Shown in pieces: positions 13,010 through 64,000 of a stretch of DNA of 64,000 nucleotides. Origin of the DNA: Larus michahellis. Its lineage: Eukaryota > Chordata > Aves > Charadriiformes > Laridae. How positions within the stretch are numbered: position 1 is the stretch's first letter; each line of letters opens with the position of its first letter. The translations under genes and the position numbers were made by a program. The notes below the pieces were generated by a model. It was not told where the DNA came from and searched no databases. It worked only from the letters and a program-made list of their open reading frames with translations. The stretch spans positions 105,452,847 to 105,516,846 of the forward strand of contig NC_133898.1 in the NCBI RefSeq assembly GCF_964199755.1. Reading direction: 5' to 3'.

Positions 13010-13121
13010 CTGGAAGTGCAACACAGTAACAATGATAGTAAATTCCAGTATTAATTCATACATACTTTAATTGCTACTTTAATGATACAATAAATCTACT
13101 GAAGCTTTTAAAGATTTTTTT

Positions 13122-13127
13122 TTTATT
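13122..13127 (-). terminator. Candidate LRRC1 polyadenylation signal AATAAA
   Basis: This is the sole canonical AATAAA on the transcript strand between the stop codon and 13,081. It lies about 1.05 kb past the stop codon. A perfect AT-rich inverted repeat (13,131-13,152) precedes it by three bases. Cleavage would be expected roughly 10-30 nt downstream, near 13,095-13,112. Confidence 0.55.
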
Positions 13128-13130
13128 ATG

Positions 13131-13152
13131 GTTTTATATATTTATATAAAAC
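13131..13152. repeat. Perfect 10-bp inverted repeat with 2-base centre beside the polyA signal
   Basis: The arms are gttttatata and tatataaaac, separated by tt. In the LRRC1 transcript this could fold as a short AU hairpin ending three bases before AAUAAA. It may equally be chance in AT-rich sequence. Confidence 0.8.
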
Positions 13153-14178
13153 CACCAAAGCACTTTAAAGAATCATGCTTTCTTGTGTAATACATAAAAC
13201 TAGTTTCATACTGTGCTTCTGAAAGTCTATCGTGCTGTTTTTCAAGTTATTTTACAGATGGCACATAAAAAAAAACCCAAAATGAACGGAAGCATGAATT
13301 TCTAGTGACTGCAATGCAACACAGCATCCAAAACAAGATGTTTCATTACAACTAAGTTAAAGTGTGAGTGCATTATGTAATAAACAATAGCGGTTCGGTC
13401 ATTTTAATCTTAATTCTGTTTACAACAAAACTAACATTTGTGCTTCACGACCTAAAATCCCATGATATAAAGATAAGTTCTCTGTTGTAAAAATCCCAAC
13501 AAATTACTGTCCGGAAAGAAAAACATATCTAAAACAGGAGACCAAGTTTCAATCTATTCACTTTCTTCAAGAATTGTTATATTTAAAACTATTACGACAT
13601 ATGAGACACAATAAGGCACAATGGGTGGTACAAATGAATGAATACAGTTGTCCATGAAACTAGTTCTTTCCACAAATACTAAAATATGTACCGCTCAAGA
13701 TAAATTTTCTCTTAAAAATGAAATACATCATTTTGTTATGAAAGTCCTATACAAAAATTTAAAATTTACACCATCTGAGCTGCCAAAAAAATAAAAAAGT
13801 GTATCAATTTTCCACAAAACTATATTTCTCACCAGCACATCCAGCCACTGGGAAAAAGACACCCCAGCACACTGGAAAAGAAAAGCATTATTTCCCCTGT
13901 GTTTAAGACAAAAATATTGTATTCTGCATACAGTAGTGTATTATACTTAAAAAAAGCCTAGCACTATTAAAATTACAATATTGATTTGGAAATTATTGGT
14001 TCACTGCCTGGATGAAATAAGGCACTTTCTTCCAGCGGGCAGCAATTTTCACATGTATGGAGACGATGAATCAGGTTCTGGTTAAAAACAAAAAAGGGGC
14101 TCAATGAGGTCCCAGAAGACGACAGGAACTTTTCAACAGCAGGGGAAGACACAGGAGGTAAAACCTGGAGATGAAACT

Positions 14179-55289
<41,111 letters not shown>

Positions 55290-55748
55290 CTACTGCATCT
55301 AGACTGAAATGATTGCCTCATTACATTCAGTAACTTGCTACTGCAAGGAGTTATCTTGGCATCTTTCAAGACATTTCAACACCCAAGACTGCTTCACATC
55401 CACATCCATGGCTATCGCAGCAGAGCCATTTTGTGCTTTTCTACAACCCAGTTTCCCCCTCCTGCCCCACGCTCCTCTTCCTGATCCTAGACAACTCACC
55501 TGTCCTTGGACTGATCTTTATCAGCCTCTGCCCATCAGGAAAACAGGTTCTCTATGTGCTAGGACTGTCCTAAAGAACCAATTAAAATCTGAACTTCTTG
55601 TAATTTCATCAATCCGCCAGCACAGACTGTGGGTGTGTAAAGTAGGTGGGGAGGGAAAACTAGGGAAGGAAGAAGAGTATGTGCAGGTCTCTCCACCTGT
55701 AACATACAGTTATGGGAGCAGAACCAGCCTCCCTCACACTAAACCCAG

Positions 55749-55822
55749 GTAACCTGAAAATATTATTCGAACTGATGGGTCCCAAGTAACCTGAAAATAT
55801 TATTCGAACTGATGGGTCCCAA
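55749..55822 (+). repeat. Perfect 37-bp tandem duplication, two copies
   Basis: The unit starts gtaacctgaaaatattattc and ends gatgggtcccaa. The second copy begins at 55,786, with identical sequence and no spacer. Four bases of a third unit follow. The exact identity implies a recent event. Confidence 0.97.
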
Positions 55823-57611
55823 GTAAGTGCTAATGCACTATTTCATATGGCCAGAAAGTAATCAGAGATATTTGTATGTGAAAACAGAATATTTTTTTTC
55901 AAGTACCTTCAACATAACACATTTACCTACTGAAGTTACACACGCTATCTTAAAAATAAAATTGTCTTCTGGGCCTCTTACATCAATCAAGCTGTATTTC
56001 CACAAATAGGCTGTGGGTCCTCTGTGTAAGTCCTTGATTACTGTCATTGAGATCCAGCAAAAATGAAACAAACATGTTTGGTTTCCTTGTTTAACAACTT
56101 AGATTTTCATGGTTCGCTTTGAAAAGAATTCAAAAAGAAAAAAAGGCAAATCTCAAAGTAAAAATCGGACTTCTGTTTCCAAGTTTTTTCCTATTTCCTT
56201 TTTTTTTTTTTTCTACAGAGCATTACATCTACTCCATCTCCCCTTCCCGCTGTTCTCATCACAAAGAATACTTTGTGAAATTTCATAGATCTTCCTCAGT
56301 TCTAAATATGTTGAAAAATATTTGGAAATTACATCTCTTCCCACTCAGCTGAGTAACTCAGAATTGACTACTTATGTATTTCATTCAGCTCTTCGCTCCA
56401 AAAGCGGTGTGATGGATAAAGGAGGGAAGGAGGGAGGAGAGTACCTGCTCACCAGGTTCATCTCTTGCCAGGTAATCTGAGCAAATGCATCTGTTTTGAA
56501 TGATTCCCAGCTCAGAACTGAACCCAGAGCCAACAAGAACATCTTCCAAACCCACAGGTCACCAGTTGTGTACGACCAGTGAAGGGGCATTAGAGGAGCA
56601 TCTCCTGGGAACCCTATTCTTTTTCCTACATGAGTGGGGAGGGCTGGAGGGAAGGAGGGAGATGGGCACCCCCCAAGCCCCAAATGGGTTTTACTCCATG
56701 CCTAGAGGTGCTTCCTCTTGGACTAGAAGAAAATCACTCTTGCCTCACGAACCCCAGTGCTCCCAGTACACTCCCCAGGGAAAACAAAAGCAAAGCCACC
56801 TGGGGTGAGGTTGGCATGCAGCCGTGTGCCCAGCACAAATAGTTCCCTCAGGACACTGGGGTGAAGGAGAATAAACTACTCTTAAATCTACACAAACCCT
56901 AAGGCCCATCAACAGCCATAGTTGTCCCATACAATGGAATAGGTGACTTTAGAGACTATGTCCCATCAGAGATGTTTTATATCTTCTTACCTCCCCCACC
57001 CCTTCATAACAGCTGCGGTGTTTGAGGGAAACAGTTGATCTTTCCTAGAAATACCACAGCAATGAGATAAATTCAGAGTGAACCATAAGGTGAAGCCTTT
57101 GAGGTGAGGTCACACCAACTCCCCAAATCAGGAGTAAGAGAGCTCGCTCCTCTGAGGCAGCTTGTCTCCCAGGAGGACCAGACCACATGGCAGGACACCA
57201 GCCTGGCACCAAGGCCAGAGAGGTGCGGGGGCTGCAATTTGGGATCCAGAGAGCAACCAAGCCTCATGGTCAGGCTCTTCAAACCTCTCCATGGGTTTCA
57301 CCTCATTCACAAGCCCAAATCCAGCACAGCATGCACCAGTGACGCAGTCAACAAGCAGATTCTCCATGAAGAACCCTGGAAGTAGCCGTGAAGCTACTGC
57401 AGGAGCCACAGGGCTCCCAAATTTAAATCGGGGACGCGTGACCCACCAGCCTATTGCAAAGTGTCACATTCACAAGGGCCTCTGCTGACCTCACTTCAGG
57501 AGTCAAAACCTCACACTTTATTCCTCTTATATGGTAGGGACAAATAGGTTTGAATAGTAGCATTTCAGTAACTTAAAAAAAAAAAGTATCATTAAGATTG
57601 CCTGATTCAAT

Positions 57612-57692
57612 GATGTCCCTGCCCATGGCAGGGGGTTGGAACTAGATGATCTTTAAGGTCCCTTCCAACCCGAACCATTCTGTGATTCTATG
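57612..57692 (+). mobile_element. CR1 3' tail, 81 bp
   Basis: It contains gatgtccctgcccatggcag, ggggttggaactagatgatc, tttaaggtcccttccaaccc and a terminal attctgtgattctatga. It matches the same subfamily as the 5.64-kb copy. Confidence 0.95.
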
Positions 57693-59817
57693 AGAGTGAT
57701 AAATTCTCATAACACTCTAAGCACTTTAAAGCATTTGCCTGTCACTAACACTCCACAAAGTAAAAGCACTGACGTCATTGCAGGGACATTGCTCTGAAGT
57801 AAGGCAGCGTAGGTAGGCACTGCTTATAGTTTGGACGCATTTGCAAATTACAAAATCTGTTCTGAAAATGAAATGCACTTTCCCAGCCCAGATATTCTAG
57901 ACTATGAAGTCACTACATGAGCAAAAATCTTCAACAAGAAACAGTAACAGGCACAAGGAAAAGAAGGGAAATTCCATTTCTAAGTTAAGCATTTTTTTTT
58001 CTATCTGAAGTGCATTTTCCTCCCTGCATTGATACTTTTTCTGTACCCGATTCATTTTTCTCCTCCACCTAACTGGACAAGGGACAGACAAAAATTCAGT
58101 GCAACTCTTTGACCTGAGGATCATTATACATTTAGTAAGTTCAACAAGGTTGAAATGTAACTTGTTTTAATTGCAAGGCATCTTAAAAAGATTCCTCAGG
58201 CAAAACACAACCAAGTTGTGACTAGATACTTAATCACTACATGTGAAGACTACTGTAACATTGCATTGATTAAACGAACTCAGAAGAGAAAAGGCAAGGA
58301 GCATTTTAGTATTTGACCAAAAAAACCCCAAACTCAGAGACATTATTATAGCAAAGAAGACGATGGTTCATAATAGAAGCATTGACATAATCAACTGAAA
58401 TGCAACAGAGGATATTAAAATATATAAAGAAGTCCTCTGTCTCTTGATGGATTAAGCAGCTTTCACCGTTACTGTTGACTGCTCGATTTTCTTACAGACA
58501 TTAACACGTATATCTCTGCCAATACCAGCAGCAGTAAGGTTGAATGCTTTTCTTGCCACTGCTGGATAACCAGCTCAAATCCTACTTAAATATCTAGGAT
58601 TCTTCTAATGCTATGCACTGACGAATGCTCTACATTTACACGATGCCCCAGATGTTCTGGCATACAGATTGCACTGCATTGCTAATAATAAAGCCATAAA
58701 CCAAGCATAAGCCCTGTGACGCGTGACAATACAAATACACTGGCAGCAAAAAGAAATCATGCCAGCAGAAGTGGATGAAAATCAAGCTTGGCAGTCATGT
58801 ACATATGAGGGAATATTCCTCCCCCCCTTCAAAATACCTCTTCGGACATTTATTGCTCTAGTTTGCACAAGAATTTGCTAACAATCTAGCAAGTTTTGTA
58901 CATGTGACTTTAGAGGTAAGTTTGACACTAAGGAATTCTGTAATGTCTGAATGAGAAAATTACTTCTAAAAATCCTTTTGTTTGGTGCTAATTTATTTTT
59001 TGTTGAGGACTTTTACAACAGTGACATCTCTCAATCCCCATTCCCCCACTTTCTTTCTTCTGGTGGCTGGGAAGGTGGGGGAGAAGACAGCCTTCCTTTT
59101 AAACTGACAAAACCTTTTGTATGGTACATTTTTACAGCACTGTATATCGAATTTCCAGAACTGACAATATTTTTTTGTCTACACAAAGGCTACATGGCCA
59201 GCATCCTTCACACATTCTGAAATGGTGAACATGATTTCCAATATCTAATCAATGTTGAGACAGCAGTGGCCAGGAGGGTCCCAGACCAGAGCTACTCCAA
59301 CAGTGGACTCCAGCTTAAAGCGAAAAGTGTTTTTACAAGCACTTAGTTGAAGTCTCAGATGTGCCACGTTCCTGAGGGAGAGTTTAAAATGTTCAAGAGT
59401 CTTTCAGGAAGCAAATACTGGACGCTGTTATATTTTCCAGCTATGAACGTGACGCAGAGCGCTGTGCTTTAGGAGGGCTGGAGCTGGCACGCCCCATACA
59501 CCCCAGCAGAAGTCAACTGAAGAGTCCTGATCCAGACAGTCATAGCAGAAGGCCCACCACCAGGTATGTACAACACAGGCAAGACACCTTAACCACTTAG
59601 TGATTCATTAATGTATTAAGCAGTTGATTAGTTTACACCAAATGTACGCCCAGGAAGCCCATTCCAGGCTCAAAGACAGTAAATTCATGCAGCATTATGC
59701 CTCAGGAAAGAGATAACCAGAGGTGAACTGGATCTCATCCATCCAGTTCAATACACAGAAGAATCTTCCCCCTGCCTCTTCTCACATATATAATATACAA
59801 TACCTACTGTAGTATAT

Positions 59818-59835
59818 CACACACACACACACACA
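59818..59835. repeat. (CA)9 microsatellite
   Basis: Nine CA units in LRRC1 intron 2. Confidence 0.95.
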
Positions 59836-60275
59836 AGGTCCAATAAAGCACTGAGCACTGCAGTGCTCGTGTGATTTAGGAGCCTAGACGTTTTCTTCCC
59901 ACTTCCACAGAGCCTCCTCTGCGCCACCCACTGCAGAGGGGCCTCTGAGACGGCTGCCCTTGGGAAAGCTCTCCCACCCCACTCTCCACCTCCTCCACCC
60001 TCCCAACATGGGAGGAGGAAACCGTCCACTTAGCCAAATACCTTGTAAGAAAGAATTTGTGGGGCAAATATTACTTTGTCTTTATGAAGGGCTCTTCAAG
60101 CTGCAAAGTCCAGCTGAGGAGGCTGTTGTCCCCCAGACGCCACCACCACATCTCTCTACCCTCCCACAAAGCAGCCAAGTGGTCTCCAGGGGAAAAAGGG
60201 ATGGAGGAAGGTCACTCATCCTCTCCCCCTCCATTTCCACATTAAAATCGTGACATACCCAATGATCTGACAGGC

Positions 60276-60292
60276 TTTTTTTTTTTTTTTTT
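60276..60292. repeat. T17 homopolymer
   Basis: Uninterrupted T run on the plus strand in LRRC1 intron 2. Confidence 0.95.
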
Positions 60293-63200
60293 CCTAGAAA
60301 CGGGAAGGTTTTGCTACTAGCTCTTGAAGGCTGCAGTAATCAACCTCTTTAGGTAAATGTTACAGTTTCTGGGGCACAATGTGACAGGAGTCATACGGTT
60401 CCAGCAAACTCTATTGAGATTCAAGTGGCTCTTGTACAGGTTGTAGCATTTTCCTCTTCAAGCTCTGAGGCTGAGGACAGACCAAATACAAGAGATACAG
60501 CTCTTTTAAGACCTGTCTTTGCAACTTGAAGGAAAATTCACGAACAGGTTCAGGTCAGGTTTTCTCAACTAAATCCCTTACTGTATAATTAACAAGGAAC
60601 TGAAGCGAGGTCCGCATCTCATTGCTCCTCTTCATTGCTTCTGGATAGGTCCCTTTTCCAAGGGAGGAGCGGAGCAGGGGGGAAAAAATCCTCACAAAAC
60701 TGCATTTTATGGATACATAGATATTAAGCAATTTACTTGAAAGAAAACTGTGTGGGGACACAAAAACAATCTGGTTTTTGAGCAGATAGCATGCGGTAAA
60801 TCCATAGACGGTCTTTCTCAGATGCAGGAAGAAGCAGTGACAGAGGAACAGGAGCTGTAAACTGGAAACAGAAGGAAAAAGAAGGGGGGGTGGGGGAGGA
60901 GGAGTTCGAAGATCAGGTTATGAGTAAACAATAGTTCCAGGTGAATTAAGTGGAAGAGCCCGAGTTTGGCAAGGAATTTAGGTATTCTACCTTTTTACTG
61001 CTACATGCCAATGAAGAGCTAAACAAGGCTAGGAGAAATCCTTATAAAAATATCTATCATCTTGGACCGTGAGACTAGCAGGAATTAAATACTTATAGTC
61101 CGAGAAGCAAGAATAAAAAAAAAAAAAAAGGCAAAAACTAGTATTCTACCTATGAAGCTGTAGATTACAGGAAGCATATTAAGTGTTCTAGCATTAAAGT
61201 TACAGATTTATTGGACTAATTCTTCAGTAACTTCATAGTCATGGCATCTAACCTTCTCAACAAAAAAGAAACCAAAACCCAAGCAACTCTGTAGATACAG
61301 GAATACAAGAACTAACAACACCTTGTTTGCAGATTGCCATTTTATGATCTCCAATCTAGATTATCCAGAAAATGAAGTATTTATTTTATGTCACTCCCAT
61401 ATGGATTGCCTGATGTTTAACGCTTTAGCCAATATTTCAGCAGGACAAAGGTTTTGGTCTCCAACTTGTCCTGCTGCTTTCAAAAAAGAAACCAAAACAC
61501 CTCAATAAAAATACCAAAAAATAAACAAAACTACCCCCCTAAAAAAAATGCAAACAAAAAAACCCTTCAAAATCCATAGCCTTCTCTTGTATTTGGGTGA
61601 AGACAGACACTGTTGCTAGATGCGCACGCAAGTACATTAGCAAAGTTTCCTTAGAAAAAACAGCTAAATCTGGCAGAATATACCATGATGGAAAAATCCA
61701 CTTTTCTGTAATCCATTTAAAAATAACACCTTCTAAACTTCTCTAATTAGATTATTCTGTCATGAGATTTCACTTATCTTCTCTTGCCCAATCACAGCTG
61801 GCACTTGGTCCTTCGTCCTTCCCCTCCCAGGTGACGAGGTCCAGCCTTTTCTCTCTGACTTTACTTCTCCTGCTGCATATAAAGCTCACCTCCTCCTCCA
61901 ATTTATCAACATGAAATTAATTTTAGAGACACAGATTCACAAAGTACAGCTTTTACATCGCTTCTTCAAAGTGAGCAAGAATTTCTACATGTCTGTGGGA
62001 TTCCACAGCGCTCCAGAATCTAAAAGCAATTTGCGGTACGTGTTTCTTTCTTCCCCAGTACTCTGCTTTGTACATCGATCCCTGAACTTCACGTGTAAGA
62101 CATGATGATGATAATGTTTTTTAAGCCCAGGATTTAAACTAACCTCAAGGGAGGGGCAGGAGACAGTGCAAAGAAAATACATGTCACTAGAAAAATATAC
62201 ATCACTGACCCCAGGCTAAAGCTTAAGATCATCTGCAGTAGTGCTTCACTACCACAACAACACAGAATAGTCTCTGGTGGGATGTCCCATGGCTTTCAGG
62301 TGTTCATAGCCAGGGTTGCAGAGAGTGCATTTACAGGAGACTTTCTTGTACCAGGTAAGACATGTCCACTGAGGAGCAGGAGAGCAACTCCTGTTTGTCC
62401 GTAAGTGCTCACCTGGACACAAAGCAGTTCAGAAGGCAAACAAGCAACATCCAGCAGTTGCATATGTTAACAAAAAAGATGCATTTGCCAACTGTACTGC
62501 CTCACAACACAGCTTGCTGGCTGCTTTTTTTTCCTTTTTCTTGTCCACCGAGCAAGGAAGCGTCAATTCATATTTATTTCTCAACTTTCTGGATTTTGCT
62601 ATTTACCACCAGACTTGTACCAGCACATTTGTGTCAGGGCAGCCGGTGGCAGGCAGAGAAGAGGAGGATGTCCCGGAGGAGGTCTCTGCTCAGATGCCGT
62701 GGACATGCTGCAGAGGTGGACAGCCAGATCCGAGGCGAGAGCACAGGACAAGAGGCAGCAGCTGTGAGATGAGAGAGCAGAACCCATGTGGGGCTTCAGG
62801 GCAGGATCAGAAGACTCAAGAGTGATTCTGCCTAATTAGCTTATGTCCTCACTGTAAAATAGCTGGGTCGCCAGTCCAGGCTGAACTGAAACAAGCATTC
62901 AGGCCTTTCCTCTGTCAGTATTTCTAGCTTGAAAACGCTGGTTATCCTGCTTTCGGTGTTCGGTGGGGGAGAGGGAAAGTGGGACACTTACCCACTTTGC
63001 GGGCAGATGGGAGGCAATCCTACAGTACCGATGGCACATACGTCTTTGAGAGCAGAGTAAAAAGGGAAAGCACTGGTGTGCATGCACTGATACAAACAAG
63101 TGAGCTGAAGCCCCAGACAGCGAAGCAAAGATCACACACCGCTCTTCAGTGTCACGGACTGATGCTCTGCAGGTCAGTTGCTGCATGCTCACCTGGTCTT

Positions 63201-64000
63201 CTACCGAAGCTTTAAATGACTTGTTGAATAAAATGTACCTATCACGCAATGCACAATGAGTGTGTTGTCCTGAGGACGACTGAGTTCTCTAAAGAGACTT
63301 TTAATTAGGTTGTAAAGCAGCTAAAAAGAATAAACACTTTGAATAAAAAGCAGTAATATCAAACCGCCTGCAAGTGAAAGCAGAACAGTTAAATACCGTT
63401 ACTGTTGATTTCTGAAAGTACCCTGATGACTGAAGACAAAGCAAACCAAAAGTTTCTAAATCTGCAAGCATAATCCATTTTGGAGGCAAGCAAAAAAGTA
63501 AAAATAAGGCTGACAGAGCATTTGGGACAATCGCCTGTTGCTGCCAAAGACTGACTTCCAAAATCTTGGACGCTGCTCAGACTGTCGGCCATGCACAGCA
63601 GCAGCTCTCTCCTTGCACTGCAGTGTTGTAACGATTGGGATGCTTCTGAGGAGCCATGTCTACTGTCAGGGTAATCCTGAAGCAGCATATTTATCTTTTA
63701 TGATATCTGTAATTATTTTCACATAAGTGATAGCATATTTGCCATAACATGGCAACTGTGTTGGGAGAGGATTTTGGAATGAGAATATCCATATGTCATC
63801 AGAGTTGTGTCCAGAACAACTGCACTATCAATACAGTCGTAAGCTCAGTTTAACCAGAAACTACAGAAATGGGTAGCACCTAATAGGTCACGTAGCCAGA
63901 ATCCATCTCTACAGTAGGTATGAAACTGTCCCCATTAAATGAACAGTATTATTCTTATTGGATATCAAAGTAAAGAACCACGTTGAGATTTTGGTATCAA

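Larger units (their letters stand above)
13100..14178 (-). other. LRRC1: Probable LRRC1 3' UTR
   Basis: About 1.08 kb of AT-rich sequence without CR1 or long simple repeats follows the LRRC1 stop codon. It contains only one AATAAA on the minus strand, near its far end (13,122-13,127). An ATTAAA at 13,403-13,408 could serve as an earlier, weaker signal, and others occur at 13,078-13,083 and 13,066-13,071. The exact cleavage site is inferred, not seen. Confidence 0.65.

Overview
This is a vertebrate nuclear genomic window, most likely from a bird. The evidence is compact vertebrate GT-AG introns, several CR1-type LINE copies whose 3' ends carry the avian-style 'ATTCTATGA'-like tail, and an AT-rich intronic background with long A/T runs and a few CA microsatellites. 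There is no bacterial or organellar coding, no rRNA or tRNA gene I could recognise, and no CRISPR array. The species cannot be fixed from the sequence alone.

The one securely identified gene is LRRC1 (LANO), a leucine-rich-repeat cell-polarity adaptor, on the minus strand. Twelve coding exons between 55,249 and 14,179 join in frame with phase-matched GT-AG boundaries. They encode 431 complete residues plus a split codon, equal to residues 93-524 of the 524-residue vertebrate protein, and end in the PDZ-binding tail TTSV and a TAG stop. The first two coding exons (about 92 residues) and the promoter lie beyond position 64,000. A 3' UTR of about 1.1 kb probably ends just below an AATAAA at 13,122-13,127 (minus strand).

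The LRRC1 introns hold most of the repeats. They include an old CR1 (29.5-30.3 kb), a 0.6 kb CR1 (41.0-41.6 kb), a relatively fresh CR1 with a nearly open reverse-transcriptase C-terminal frame (47.2-48.15 kb), a divergent pair of CR1 fragments (48.8-49.34 kb), an ancient L3/CR1-like piece (50.6-51.1 kb), two short CR1 tails (53.2 and 57.6 kb), a 37-bp perfect tandem duplication (55.75 kb) and homopolymer runs.

The 13 kb downstream of LRRC1 (positions 1-13,000) has one more CR1 fragment (5.64-5.96 kb) and no gene I can name. Its most interesting content is a pair of minus-strand open frames with good splice acceptors and compatible phases (3,293-3,503 and 973-1,340). Joined, they would encode an acidic stretch followed by a basic flank and one hydrophobic segment, the layout of a single-pass membrane protein. 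A sharply bounded, non-coding exon-like block (12,951-13,009, minus) lies immediately past the LRRC1 3' end. Both are hypotheses from splice signals and open frames only. I found no convincing sign of a wholly new biological system.
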